A stretch of DNA of 64,000 nt, from contig JAENYZ010000003.1 of the NCBI GenBank assembly GCA_016841525.1, positions 62,001 through 126,000 of the forward strand, read 5' to 3'. Within the stretch, counting starts at the first letter, position 1. The number at the start of each line of letters is the position of its first letter. A program made the position numbers and the translations under genes. Source of the DNA: Anaerolineaceae bacterium. Its GTDB lineage: Bacteria > Chloroflexota > Anaerolineae > Anaerolineales > Anaerolineaceae. Below are positions 17,378-27,628 of this stretch, in pieces. A model generated the notes under the pieces. That model worked only from the letters and a program-made list of their open reading frames with translations, did no database searches and was not told the DNA's origin.

Positions 17378-18058
17378 ATGGATAAAGTTTTAATTATCGA
17401 TGATGATCTAAAATTATTGAAAATGCTTAAGCGGACCCTAACCTATGAGGGGTTGACGGTTATAACGGCATCCAATGGATTGGAAGCGCTGCCACTGGTG
17501 TCTTCCGAATCGCCAGATTTAATTGTTTTAGATTGGCTCATGCCAAAGATGGACGGCTTAACATTTTTAGAAAAAATACGCTGCCTTGGTAATACAACAA
17601 TGATCTTGATGCTCACAGCGCGGGACACTATTGAAAATCGGGTGTTAGGGCTGGAAAGCGGTGCCGATGATTACCTTGTGAAACCTTTTGCCCCATCCGA
17701 ACTGGTTGCCCGTGTTCATGCCATGCTGCGCCGGGTGGAAAATGAACCTGAGAATCAGAAGGTTGCATATGGCGGCATCTCACTTAATCCCATAACAAGG
17801 GAAGTTCTGATAAATGAAAAGTTGGTTGACCTGACTGTGACAGAATTCGACTTACTCCATATGCTGTTGCGACATCCTCGGCACGTCCTTGAACGTCAAC
17901 AAATCCTGAATAAGGTGTGGGGGTACGACTTTTATGGGAATGATAATGTTTTGGAAGTTTATATCGGCTATCTACGAAAAAAACTAAAACAAGGTAATCT
18001 AGATCATCTCATCCAAACAATTCGCGGTGTTGGTTATGTTTTAAAGGAGGATAAGTGA
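17378..18058 (+). CDS. OmpR-family response regulator
   Basis: A 226-residue regulator. The receiver has IIDDD, phospho-acceptor Asp52 in VLDWLMPKMDG, the Thr of LTARD and Lys of LVKPF. The winged-helix output domain ends with the conserved LIQTIRGVGYVLK. GAGGACTTT precedes the ATG. Its stop overlaps the GTG start of the downstream kinase by 4 bases, so the pair is co-translated. It is divergent from the protease/VTC operon across a 570-base gap and is a candidate regulator of that operon, by position only. Confidence 0.93.
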   Translation: MDKVLIIDDDLKLLKMLKRTLTYEGLTVITASNGLEALPLVSSESPDLIVLDWLMPKMDGLTFLEKIRCLGNTTMILMLTARDTIENRVLGLESGADDYLVKPFAPSELVARVHAMLRRVENEPENQKVAYGGISLNPITREVLINEKLVDLTVTEFDLLHMLLRHPRHVLERQQILNKVWGYDFYGNDNVLEVYIGYLRKKLKQGNLDHLIQTIRGVGYVLKEDK

Positions 18059-19506
18059 CAATTCGCTTTCGCTTATCCTTAATCTACAGTGCAATCCTCG
18101 CGCTGACATTGTTTGTTTTTGGAGTCACGCTTTATTCCATCCAGGCACAGGACACATTAAACTCACTTGAAGAAGATTTGATTGCCAGCAGTAAGAGAAT
18201 TACCGATGCACTCCTGAGGACAAATATCCTTGCAATCCTTAATGAAGGTAGTCAACAAAATCCACCGCCCCCCAGACCTTTTAATGAATTTTCGGGTGAG
18301 GCGCCTTTTGAAGGTCTGCAAGAACGAGAGGTTGTTAGGATTTTGGACCCCTATGGAAATTTAATCGTCAGTCCCTTTGGGCGCAACGAAGATGCTCTCC
18401 CCATGAGCGAGGAAAGCCTTAATGCTTTGATTGAGAACAAAACACAATTTGAAATCGCAGATGTTTCTGGCGAAAATATGCTGATTTACAATCGAACCAT
18501 TGAATTAAGAGGTGAATTAGCCTATATTGTCCAAGTTGCCCGTTCATTGACAGAACGCAACCGATCTTTAAACTCTTTAGGAACAACATTAATGGTTGCT
18601 GGCGCTGTTACAACATTTATTGCCTTTGGTGTGGGTTGGTTGTATTCAGGTTTCGCTCTTAAACCGATAGAGCGTATCACCCAGACAGCACATGAGATTG
18701 GCAAAGCTCACGATTTCAATCGCCGAGTTGAACATCCCGGTAAAGAGGATGAGATTGGTCAGCTTGCAAACACCTTCAACCAAATGTTGGCAAGTTTGGA
18801 AGAGGCTTATTTAAAAGTCGAATATTCACTCGAACAACAACAAAATTTTGTTTCTGATGTCTCTCATGAACTGCGTACACCTCTCACAACCCTTCGCGGA
18901 AATTTGGGATTATTAAAGCATGAGCCGCCAATCCCAATTGAAGAAAAAGAGGATATTTTATCCGACATGGTTGATGAAAGCGATCGACTCATCCGATTGG
19001 TAAATGAGTTGCTCCTGCTTGCTCATGCAGATGCAGGACGGAGCCTGGCAAAAGAGGAAATTTCATTACTATCCATCATCAAAAAAGCAGTTCGCCAGGC
19101 TAAATATTTAGATCCGAGCAGAAAAATTATTATATCTATCGAATCAAGTCTTTCAATCATTGGAGACCAGGATGGGCTCAACCAGGTAATGATGATCATA
19201 TTAGATAATGCACTCAAATATTCAAGAGGCGACATAAAAATATCTGCTCAGGAAAAAGATGACAAGGTTGAGATCCAATTTGAAGATCAGGGGCCGGGAA
19301 TCCCATCTGATGAGTTAAGCCATATCTTCGAGCGATTCTACCGTCCTGAAGATAATCGAACCATCCCCGGATTTGGTTTGGGTTTACCCATAGCTAAATC
19401 ATTAGTGGAGGGGATGGGTGGAAGCATAAGTGTCCAAAGCCAAGTTGGCAATGGTACAAATATCACGATTTTTTTAAAACAAATTAAAACAGCCAATTAC
19501 AATTAA
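18055..19506 (+). CDS. Sensor histidine kinase
   Basis: A 483-residue membrane kinase starting at GTG within the regulator's stop (GTGA). Transmembrane helices lie near residues 7-28 and 176-200; between them is an extracytoplasmic sensor region of about 145 residues with a Pro-rich patch (PPPPRPF). HAMP follows, then phosphoacceptor His271 in DVSHELRTPLTT. The ATPase domain has the N box (MIILDNALKYS), DQGPGIP and a G2-type GFGLGLPIAKSL. It is the partner of the preceding regulator. The signal is unknown. An imperfect terminator separates it from the converging FG-GAP gene. Confidence 0.93.
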   Translation: MTIRFRLSLIYSAILALTLFVFGVTLYSIQAQDTLNSLEEDLIASSKRITDALLRTNILAILNEGSQQNPPPPRPFNEFSGEAPFEGLQEREVVRILDPYGNLIVSPFGRNEDALPMSEESLNALIENKTQFEIADVSGENMLIYNRTIELRGELAYIVQVARSLTERNRSLNSLGTTLMVAGAVTTFIAFGVGWLYSGFALKPIERITQTAHEIGKAHDFNRRVEHPGKEDEIGQLANTFNQMLASLEEAYLKVEYSLEQQQNFVSDVSHELRTPLTTLRGNLGLLKHEPPIPIEEKEDILSDMVDESDRLIRLVNELLLLAHADAGRSLAKEEISLLSIIKKAVRQAKYLDPSRKIIISIESSLSIIGDQDGLNQVMMIILDNALKYSRGDIKISAQEKDDKVEIQFEDQGPGIPSDELSHIFERFYRPEDNRTIPGFGLGLPIAKSLVEGMGGSISVQSQVGNGTNITIFLKQIKTANYN

Positions 19507-19508
19507 CC

Positions 19509-19548
19509 CTGAAATAATTCTTTGCTGGATTCCCAGCGCCTATTTCAG
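19509..19548. terminator. Convergent terminator-like cruciform
   Basis: CTGAAATA/TATTTCAG form an outer stem enclosing an inner GCTGG/CCAGC hairpin. It lies between the converging kinase and FG-GAP genes; the T-run is weak. Confidence 0.5.
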
Positions 19549-19597
19549 CTAATTATGTCAAAATTCCATATTAGAACTGACACACTGTATTCTGTTT

Positions 19598-22500
19598 CTA
19601 CCTCAATATCACTGGTAGAAATATTTGACTTCCATATGTCCTGAAGTCCTGTTCATTCCAACCGTTCCAGGGATTTGTCACCCAGCGACTGCAAGGCATC
19701 CATGGGGTTGTTGCAGGGTCATAACACAGACGAACCCGCCAGTGGTATGGTACACCTGCAGAAAGGGCGCCAGTTACCGCATAAGTATCAATCCCGATTG
19801 TGAGATTTTCATAGTAGCCCCACCAAAAGGTATTAGTCCCATCAAAGGATCCACCCAATGGTTTAACTTCAAAAATCTGCTGGAGCCCTCCTCTTCCAAA
19901 AGGTGTTCCCACAAGAGTATATATTCTGAAACTGACGCTTTCGTCTGTCATACCCAGATGTGCCAAAGGCGTACCATCAATCTGGGTTTGTCTCGGTCTA
20001 AGGCTCACACCCGGACCATCATTACCATAATAAACTAGTGCTCTCCCTTCATCGACGTACTCCAGATCACTTTGCCATTCGGGAGCACCAACCACCACAT
20101 CAGCGTAGCCGTCGCCGTTGACATCCCCAGCAGAACTCACCGATTGACCATACCAGGAAAGGATTTGTCCACCCTCTCCTAACCATCCATAGGTGGTTCT
20201 CAGTCCAACAGCAGAACCCAAATAAATTCGTGCTGTCCCTTCATCAGCCAGGGTACTGTTCATGAGAGGGGCACCGATGATCACGTCAGCATAACCATCG
20301 CCGTTAACATCTCCAGCTGTTCCAACAGAATATCCATAAAGGGCACTATTTTGTCCCCCCTCCCTGTACCAATAAGAAGACGTTAACCCTGATGAAGTTC
20401 CATTAAACACATAAACCTTGCCCTCGCTGCTAAGGCCATCATCCCCATAATAGGGTGCGCCAATGATCACATCTGCATAGCCATCACCATCCACATCGCC
20501 TGCAGTGTCTAACGAAAATCCCATTTGGGCGTTAAAGTTGTTAGCCTCAGCATGCCAGGATGAATCATAATGTAATCCTCTTTTGGAACCGAGATGGAGC
20601 CAGACCCTACCTTCAGAGACAACATCATCCTCCCAATATGGGGCACCAATGATCACATCACTGTACCCATCGCGGTTGACATCCCCGGCTGTGCTTACTG
20701 CAAAACCATATTGAGCATCCTCCTGATCACCAACCTTGTACCAATCTGGTGCACTATGTGGACCCGAATCCGAACCATAATAAAGCCAAACGCTGCCAAG
20801 TGTTTGGCTGCCAGACTCCCAAGAAGGTGCACCAATGATTATGTCCCCATACCCATCCCCGTTAACGTCACCCGCAGTGCCCACTGAAGTACCAAAATCA
20901 GCACCAGCCTGATCACTTGCCTTACTCCATAGCGGTGGTGCACTTTGATTCAGACCTGAAGGAGAACCGGGATAAACAAATGCTGCACCCTCATTAATCT
21001 GAGGATTGCTCCAGGAGGGTGCACCAATAATCACATCACTGTAACCATCACCATTAACATCACCGGCAGTTCCCACAGAAAATCCAAATTCCGCGTATGC
21101 CAGGCCGCTCTTCCTGTAGAAGTGCGGTGCTGAGTTCAACCCCTCTGCGTTACCTAAATAAACCCAGGCTGAACCTTCTGCCACAAATCCGCCATCCCAG
21201 CGGGGCGCACCAACAATCACATCAGCATAACCATCCCCATTAACATCACCTGCACTTCCTACAGAAGTACCAAACATTGCATTTGCTTGATTGCTCCGTT
21301 TCGCCCATCCAGCTGTCTCACCAGGGGAATCAGCCCCACCGCAGAATACATAAGCTGCCCCTGAGTTCGAGTCTGCTCCTGGGGCGCCAATAATCACATC
21401 AGAATAACCATCACCATTTACATCGCCTGCTGTAAAGACAGATGCACCAAAATTATCATTCGCTGATTGTCCCGCCGCATCCCAATCCCTGGTTGTACTG
21501 ATACCGTTTGGTGTATCCTGACCATACCAAACCCATGCTCTACCTTGCTCTTCAAAGCTGACCTGGTAGTTTGGAGCACCAACTATCACATCCGCACGAC
21601 CATCACCATTTACATCACCAGCGGTACCCACAGAATAGCCAAAATTCGCGTTAGCCTGGTTCCCCTCGTCTTTATTGGATTCCGAAATATTAAGTCCGCT
21701 TGACCCACCAAGATACAACCATGCCCCCCCCTCGTTCGCCTGACCATTTGAATAGTAAGGTGCACCTACAATCACATCAGCAAATCCATCCCCATTCACA
21801 TCACCAGCAGTACTTACGGACCAACCAAACCGCGCCCAGCTAGAGTCAATCTGAAGATGTCGATGAGCATTCGAAGGATCGCCATCGATACCGTGATTTA
21901 ATCCGTCAGCCGCACCAAGCCAGATAAAAGCTGCCCCCTCCCATTCTTGGCCCGCTGTATAACGGCTGGCGCCGATAATGATATCCGCGTAACCATCGCC
22001 ATTGATATCCCCCGCTGTACTCACATCACACCCCAATGATCCATCAACCTGGTTACTCTGTGCAAGCCAATCAACACTGTTGCTTAATCCGCCTTCAGAA
22101 CCATAATATACTGAGGCGATCCCCTCTTCCGATTCTGGAAGTGCCCGCAAAGGGGCACCGACAATAATATCACCATAGCCATCCCCGTTAACATCACCAG
22201 CATAAGAGACAGCGCTCCCGAAGCCAGCGCCGACCTGGTTACCTTGGTAGTACTCACCTGGTGCTGAATTTAGCCCGCTTCCAGATCCATAATAGACCCA
22301 GGCTGCTCCTTCATTACTCTGGCCATCGTGCCAGTAAGGTGCACCAACAATTACTTCGGCATCCCCATCACCATCCACATCACCAGCAGTAGATACCGAC
22401 CAGCCGAATCTCGCACCTGCTTGATTGCTGAGCTTCAACCAGTCTGGTGCTGGATAAAGCCCTTCAGGATATCCATGATAAACAAATGCAGCACCCTCGT

Positions 22501-23422
22501 CTTCAAAGCCACCATCATAATAAGGCGCACCAACAATAACATCCGAATAGCCATCCGCGTCCACATCACCCGCTGCTGCCAGGGAATATCCAAACTGGGC
22601 CGTGTCTTGCCCAAAGTTGATGTTCCAAACCCAGCTTGTGGTGAGGCTTCTCAAAGAGGAGCTTATCAAAATTGGGTATACTGCCTCCCGATCATCAACC
22701 CAAAAGAAAAGCTTCGATCCTTCCAATGACATCCAAGCAGATAAAGTTTTTCCTTCTGCATCGGACGCAAGCAGTGATCCAAAGTTAAGTACATCCTCAT
22801 CCTTTGTGGAGGAAAGGATAATTTGTGACTCACCACTACCAATCCTGGGGACCAGGTCTCCACCTAAATCCAAAACCAATTGTATGGGCTGGCCAGGTTG
22901 GCTTTGTTCAGGTGCTTTGTCCAGGATTATTTCCTGTTTCAGTTCCTCCTCTGTATTAGAATATATTTCAAGAGGAAATTTGGGACGATGATAATAAATA
23001 TGGTTATCCTTAGTTTCTAAGACGGCATCCGGAGCTGGGGTCATCTCCCCATCTCTTCCCCAGGTAGCCAGGCTCATCTCCCATCGCCAGGGTGGAAGCT
23101 CGCCCAGTTCGATCCCTTCACGTGGGATCATTACAATCCCTGAAGGCAGGAAGTAAGTACGCAAATTATTTCCCCGATTGGGTGCCTGATACACCATAGA
23201 GATATCTTGCAGATAAGTCTTCTCCTGCCAGGTGACAGCATACTCAGACTTGATGATATCTTCCTGGACTGTATCCCACCAATTTCCAGTAAAGTCTGCA
23301 TCTTCCTCTTGTGGCTCGATTTCATCAAAATAAATACCTTCATCTTTTTCAAACATAGAAAAAGACAGGCTGGAAACCAATATCAACATAGAAAACAGCA
23401 TTGATACACGTCTCGTATTCAT
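19598..23422 (-). CDS. Secreted FG-GAP (integrin-alpha-type) repeat protein
   Basis: A 1274-residue exported protein. A hydrophobic N-terminal signal (about 5-22) precedes a unique region to about residue 270. Then come 14 repeats of about 65 residues, each with the calcium-binding loop AGDVNGDGYADVIVGAP or close variants (repeat 2 GDVDGDGDAEV, repeat 11 GDVNRDGYSD). Fourteen blades would make two seven-bladed propellers like the integrin alpha head. The C-terminal 110 residues look like a fibronectin-like or adhesive module and end in IFLPVILR. It probably acts on the cell surface in attachment or substrate binding; no catalytic motif is visible. It is monocistronic, in a locus rich in envelope genes. 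Confidence 0.88.
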   Translation of the reverse strand: MNTRRVSMLFSMLILVSSLSFSMFEKDEGIYFDEIEPQEEDADFTGNWWDTVQEDIIKSEYAVTWQEKTYLQDISMVYQAPNRGNNLRTYFLPSGIVMIPREGIELGELPPWRWEMSLATWGRDGEMTPAPDAVLETKDNHIYYHRPKFPLEIYSNTEEELKQEIILDKAPEQSQPGQPIQLVLDLGGDLVPRIGSGESQIILSSTKDEDVLNFGSLLASDAEGKTLSAWMSLEGSKLFFWVDDREAVYPILISSSLRSLTTSWVWNINFGQDTAQFGYSLAAAGDVDADGYSDVIVGAPYYDGGFEDEGAAFVYHGYPEGLYPAPDWLKLSNQAGARFGWSVSTAGDVDGDGDAEVIVGAPYWHDGQSNEGAAWVYYGSGSGLNSAPGEYYQGNQVGAGFGSAVSYAGDVNGDGYGDIIVGAPLRALPESEEGIASVYYGSEGGLSNSVDWLAQSNQVDGSLGCDVSTAGDINGDGYADIIIGASRYTAGQEWEGAAFIWLGAADGLNHGIDGDPSNAHRHLQIDSSWARFGWSVSTAGDVNGDGFADVIVGAPYYSNGQANEGGAWLYLGGSSGLNISESNKDEGNQANANFGYSVGTAGDVNGDGRADVIVGAPNYQVSFEEQGRAWVWYGQDTPNGISTTRDWDAAGQSANDNFGASVFTAGDVNGDGYSDVIIGAPGADSNSGAAYVFCGGADSPGETAGWAKRSNQANAMFGTSVGSAGDVNGDGYADVIVGAPRWDGGFVAEGSAWVYLGNAEGLNSAPHFYRKSGLAYAEFGFSVGTAGDVNGDGYSDVIIGAPSWSNPQINEGAAFVYPGSPSGLNQSAPPLWSKASDQAGADFGTSVGTAGDVNGDGYGDIIIGAPSWESGSQTLGSVWLYYGSDSGPHSAPDWYKVGDQEDAQYGFAVSTAGDVNRDGYSDVIIGAPYWEDDVVSEGRVWLHLGSKRGLHYDSSWHAEANNFNAQMGFSLDTAGDVDGDGYADVIIGAPYYGDDGLSSEGKVYVFNGTSSGLTSSYWYREGGQNSALYGYSVGTAGDVNGDGYADVIIGAPLMNSTLADEGTARIYLGSAVGLRTTYGWLGEGGQILSWYGQSVSSAGDVNGDGYADVVVGAPEWQSDLEYVDEGRALVYYGNDGPGVSLRPRQTQIDGTPLAHLGMTDESVSFRIYTLVGTPFGRGGLQQIFEVKPLGGSFDGTNTFWWGYYENLTIGIDTYAVTGALSAGVPYHWRVRLCYDPATTPWMPCSRWVTNPWNGWNEQDFRTYGSQIFLPVILR

Positions 23423-23757
23423 TATTTTCCTCCTCAGACTAACTTAGTAATTTCAAATGCAATAATTGTGCTTATGCTATTCTTTGCTGGAGGTGGGATG
23501 TGAAATGATATTGGGAACTATGAAGCAGAATTGGGGCTCATTTTGTATTTTATTACCTTCTTTTTTATTATAAATTATTATTTTTAATAAATCAATAAAT
23601 TTTTCATTAAACCCACATATTTGTAAGGTCAATCCAATACTTTTTCAAACAAAAAATTCTCTCTTTAGATTTCTCACCGATGAACTTATGACATAAATTC
23701 CACTTAACTGATACAATCCATGATTATGTGATTTGTGAATAATGAGGAAAATTTAAT
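23423..23757. other. A/T-rich divergent promoter region
   Basis: A 335-base gap between the divergent FG-GAP and membrane-protein genes. It is strongly A/T-rich (long A/T runs at 23555-23625) and contains no gene or hairpin I can support; promoters for both directions are expected here. Confidence 0.5.
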
Positions 23758-24399
23758 ATGAATGACCTTCTTCTCAATTTCATTGTCATTGCTGGAAGTT
23801 TAATTCTCGCATCAGCTATTTTTTTATTTTCCAATCAGAAACAAAAAAGAGAGATGAAAGACCTAACACAAATTGCTAATCAAAATGGGTGGAAGATTGC
23901 ATACATTCGAAAACCTTTAGAAAAAGGTTTTAAGATCACTGCCAGGGAATGGATCATTGAATCGATTATGCGATCCGGCGGGAGAGAATCAGGACCAGGA
24001 TCGACAGATTGGGAGCAGATAACAACATGGTTTGCCAACAAGCCAGGAACGACCATCCTGATTGGCCCGAGGACAACACAGGAGGACATGTCCCCGCTTG
24101 CGGAAAAACTTGCTCACCGAATATTTGAAACCGCCCTGGGAGCAGATGCATATGGGCTCAAAGAAGTGGCGGTTGGCAGTTCGGCTTTCCAAGAAAAATT
24201 CATGGTCTGGGCACAGGATCCTGAAAGAATTGACTCATTCCTGACGCCTGAACTGCAATATACTTTATTAGGTTGGGACAGAAAACCTCCCTTGATAAAA
24301 CGTACATCCAAGGGCACCAGCATTGAATTGGACGGCATCCAGCTCAAAAATATTAAGGGTTTGAACGCGCTGATAAGCCTGGGAGAACAATTATTATGA
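23758..24399 (+). CDS. Membrane-anchored protein, unknown
   Basis: A 213-residue protein with one N-terminal transmembrane helix (about residues 6-24) and a soluble remainder predicted to face the cytoplasm because of the basic KQKREMKD that follows the helix. Recognisable segments include GPGSTDWEQITTWFANKPG and a late AQDPERIDSFLTPELQYTLLGW. I do not know the family. GAGGA lies before the ATG. Its stop overlaps the start of the following lipoprotein by four bases (ATGA), so the two are translationally coupled and probably work together at the membrane. Confidence 0.6.
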   Translation: MNDLLLNFIVIAGSLILASAIFLFSNQKQKREMKDLTQIANQNGWKIAYIRKPLEKGFKITAREWIIESIMRSGGRESGPGSTDWEQITTWFANKPGTTILIGPRTTQEDMSPLAEKLAHRIFETALGADAYGLKEVAVGSSAFQEKFMVWAQDPERIDSFLTPELQYTLLGWDRKPPLIKRTSKGTSIELDGIQLKNIKGLNALISLGEQLL

Positions 24400-25970
24400 G
24401 TACTCCCTCCACATCAAAACAACATTTGCATACTTCAACATGCAAATATATGCTCATTCTGCTGACCATAATGATATTGTTACAGTCCTGTACAACAAAT
24501 GCTTTAAAGCCATCTCCCCGAATGGATAAGGGATCAACAGAGAACAGCACTACAACGCTCACCCCAGAACCAACGACTTCACCTTTACAGGCAACTACAG
24601 CGAGACAAATCCATCCCACTCAAGCATTTTCAACACCTACCATTGAGCCACCTGCAGCAACCGACGAAAGCCCCCAATCAGACGACTCTTCGCTTATACG
24701 CCAGGGTGCTGCTTCCGGTGTTCTTGATCCCTATCAAGTAGAAGATGTGGCAGCAGGCCAATACCAGCCAGACCAGGCAGACTGCGGCAGCATCTGGTTG
24801 AATGGCATGTTTAAGGAAAGCGGCGAAACAATTCTGACACTTCAGTACGCCACACCCCTGGTGCCTGAGCGACTTGAAATTTATGCAACTGGTATGCCAA
24901 TTAACATTAATCGAATCGAGCTATTAAATGGGTTTTCTGGTATCGGCGTTGTGTTGGATGCGCCTGCTGCGGATTCATGGGCAACATTAACAGGCGAAGA
25001 AGCTTGCGCAAGAAGACTCACTGTCCCTGTGGACATCGATTTTGAGGTGGACACGGTTCTGATTGAATTTAAAGACCTGGCTTCTGCCATTCAAATTGAT
25101 TCCGTGGAAATGATCGGAAAGCTTACCACCTTTGCGGAACCCCCTGTCTACTGGCGCGTGCCGCTGCCTTCAACACCAGTCGATATTACAATGGGTAAGG
25201 ACGGATTGGTGTATGTAATAACCCAACCAAACAAGCTTTATACCTATGACGTAGAAGGCAACCAATTAAGTCAATTTTCTGTTCCACAGGAATCGAACTT
25301 AACAAGTGTTACAACAGACCAGGATGGAAATTTATTGGTAACAGATTCAACATATCAATGGTTCATCAGTCTTTCATCAAAAGGGGAGCAATTATCTACA
25401 GGTGTAATCGATTTCTCGTTTCCACAAACGGCTATCCATCCACAGGATGGAAGCCTGCACATGTTAAGCAACAACAGGCTGAGAACTTATGACATCCAAA
25501 CAGGAGAGCTAATGGGCGAGATTACACTTGACGACATTCACACCTATACATCCCTTGCATTTAATGCTGAAGGCCGGCTTTATTCGATACGAGATTTTAA
25601 CTGGGATGCCACCCTGGTGAGAATTGACCCATATACAGGTGAAGAGCTGGATGCATTTCTACTGTTGAATTCCAATCTGAACGAGGTTGTCGCAAGAGAT
25701 ATTGATATTGACCAATCCGGAAATATTTACATTCTTTTTGGTATGAACACCGGACAAGTTGCCATACATAAACTCAATCCCCAGGGGATTCTAATCCAGC
25801 GGTTTGGATTGATTTCAAGTGACCTATTTGATAAGCCGGAAGGTTCTTTTTTGGATCCGACTGCCATTACAGTCAGCCCTGATGGGCGGTTTATCCTCGT
25901 GGCTGATGGTTTTGATGATAAATCATACCTATCTGCATTCCTGATCGAAATTGATGAAAATCCAGACTAA
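24396..25970 (+). CDS. Lipoprotein with NHL/WD-type beta-propeller
   Basis: A 524-residue predicted lipoprotein with lipobox MILLQSC (Cys near residue 29), then a Thr/Pro/Ser-rich linker (about 35-100). Next comes a beta-sandwich-like region (about 110-240) with LQYATPLVPERLEIYATG, and a C-terminal six-bladed-type propeller (about 250-520) with repeats such as ITMGKDGLVYVITQP, VTTDQDGNLLVTDS, IDIDQSGNIYILFG and ITVSPDGRFILVADG. This layout suggests extracellular binding; no catalytic residues stand out. It is coupled to the preceding membrane protein and lies 56 bases before the Na/Pi cotransporter. Confidence 0.75.
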   Translation: MSTPSTSKQHLHTSTCKYMLILLTIMILLQSCTTNALKPSPRMDKGSTENSTTTLTPEPTTSPLQATTARQIHPTQAFSTPTIEPPAATDESPQSDDSSLIRQGAASGVLDPYQVEDVAAGQYQPDQADCGSIWLNGMFKESGETILTLQYATPLVPERLEIYATGMPININRIELLNGFSGIGVVLDAPAADSWATLTGEEACARRLTVPVDIDFEVDTVLIEFKDLASAIQIDSVEMIGKLTTFAEPPVYWRVPLPSTPVDITMGKDGLVYVITQPNKLYTYDVEGNQLSQFSVPQESNLTSVTTDQDGNLLVTDSTYQWFISLSSKGEQLSTGVIDFSFPQTAIHPQDGSLHMLSNNRLRTYDIQTGELMGEITLDDIHTYTSLAFNAEGRLYSIRDFNWDATLVRIDPYTGEELDAFLLLNSNLNEVVARDIDIDQSGNIYILFGMNTGQVAIHKLNPQGILIQRFGLISSDLFDKPEGSFLDPTAITVSPDGRFILVADGFDDKSYLSAFLIEIDENPD

Positions 25971-26026
25971 CTCATGATATGATTGATGCGTAAATAAACA
26001 TCTATTTGTTCCTTCCAGGAGGGTTC

Positions 26027-27628
26027 ATGGTAGGTCTCGTTCAAATATTTGGTGGGCTAGCATTATTTTTATTCGGCATCAATATGCTGAGCTCTGGCAT
26101 CGAAAAATTAGCAGGCGATCAAATCCAACAATGGCTCGACAAAGTCACCAATAACCGACTGAAAAGCGCTGTTTTTGGCTCTGTGGCAACCGCACTGGTT
26201 CAGAGCAGCAGTTTGATAATGGTGACCATGATCGGCCTGATCAATGCGAACCTGATGACCGTTGAGCAAGCTATCAGCGTGATGCTTGGGCAGGAAATTG
26301 GCACTACCATGACCGCCCAAATTGTATCCTTTCATGTTGGTGACTTCCGCTTGATTTTCATTATTGCAGGTTTAATTTTTCTTGAATTTTTTCCAAAACG
26401 TGACTGGAAGAAATTTGGTGAAATCCTGATGGGATTGGGAATCATCTTTGTTGGGATGGGGTATATGTCTTCAGCCCTCGATTCGCTTATTGAAATCAAC
26501 TGGATAGCAAATGCTCTCCTCCTCCTGGGAAAACGTACCTGGCTCGGGGTTCTGGCGGGCACTGTGCTCACAGCATTCACACAAAGCAGTTCAGCAGTTT
26601 CCAGCCTGGTAGTTGCTATGGGACTCAGCCAGGCGATAACCTTACGAGGTGCCATCGGGATCATCCTGGGTGCGAACATTGGCACCTGTATTACAGGATT
26701 AATTGCTTCTTTAAAGTTATCTCCAACAGCCCGACAAGCTTCAATCGCACAAATAATCATCAATATCTCCGGTGTACTGATCTTTCTCCCATTTATCACA
26801 CCATTTGCCAATCTTATTCAGGGCACTTCAGGGATATTAGCCCGGCAAATCGCAAATGCACATTCTATTTTCAATGTGGCAGTTAGCGTGATCCTGTTTC
26901 CATTTACAAAACAAATCGCTTCAATTGCAAAAGGCCTTGCCCCGGTTGATCTGCAGAAGCAAAAACAAAAAGCCACAAAATATATTGACGAAAAACAATA
27001 TGCTGTGCCGTCGGTGGCTATTAATGAGGCAAGCCGAGAACTGCTGCGCCTGGGAGAAGTCACCAGTGAAATGATCACATTAAGCTGCCAGGCGCTATTG
27101 GAAAAAGACATGTCAAAGGCTGAACGTGTCTTGCGCTTGGAGGATGACATCGTTGACCCGGTCTCAAGAGAGCTTGAAAAATTTATTAACACCCTGATGC
27201 GCTCTGCCTTAAGCAATGCACAGCAAAACCGCAGCTTTCAAATTAAGAATCTATTGATCGATATTGAACGCGTGGGTGACATGGCTGAGGATATCGCACA
27301 GTTCGCCCAGGATAGGGCAATGACCGACATCCCATTTTCAGATGAAGCCGTGACAGAGTTTAACCAGTTATGGCAGGAAGCACTAAGAACATATTCTTTA
27401 TCGCTGCAAGCATTCCAAAATAAAGACCATGATCTTGCCAAAGAGGTTTGTCAGATTGAAAGTGAATTTGATAATACTTACTTAATCGCCCGCCAGAACC
27501 ATATCCAAAGGCTAGAAACTGGCTGCTGTAAACCAAAAGCAGATGTGATTTATACAGAAACCCTGCGCCTGCTTGAGCGAATCAGTGACCATGCAGATAA
27601 TATCGGTATCAGTGTGCTGCAAAACTAA
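26027..27628 (+). CDS. Na+/phosphate cotransporter with PhoU domain
   Basis: Imports phosphate with sodium, or exports it. About nine helices form two inverted Na_Pi_cotrans repeats, marked by GGLALFLFGINMLSSGI, then the paired QSSS motifs ALVQSSSLIMV and AFTQSSSAVSSLV. The C-terminal 190 residues are a PhoU-like helical domain (acidic ERVLRLEDDIVDPVS, later LLIDIERVGDMAEDIAQF and RISDHADNIG). I choose ATG 26027 over an upstream TTG at 26006 because AGGAGGG lies four bases before it and the first repeat begins there. Length (533 residues) is normal. Phosphate handling near a polyphosphate polymerase gene is suggestive only. Confidence 0.92.
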   Translation: MVGLVQIFGGLALFLFGINMLSSGIEKLAGDQIQQWLDKVTNNRLKSAVFGSVATALVQSSSLIMVTMIGLINANLMTVEQAISVMLGQEIGTTMTAQIVSFHVGDFRLIFIIAGLIFLEFFPKRDWKKFGEILMGLGIIFVGMGYMSSALDSLIEINWIANALLLLGKRTWLGVLAGTVLTAFTQSSSAVSSLVVAMGLSQAITLRGAIGIILGANIGTCITGLIASLKLSPTARQASIAQIIINISGVLIFLPFITPFANLIQGTSGILARQIANAHSIFNVAVSVILFPFTKQIASIAKGLAPVDLQKQKQKATKYIDEKQYAVPSVAINEASRELLRLGEVTSEMITLSCQALLEKDMSKAERVLRLEDDIVDPVSRELEKFINTLMRSALSNAQQNRSFQIKNLLIDIERVGDMAEDIAQFAQDRAMTDIPFSDEAVTEFNQLWQEALRTYSLSLQAFQNKDHDLAKEVCQIESEFDNTYLIARQNHIQRLETGCCKPKADVIYTETLRLLERISDHADNIGISVLQN

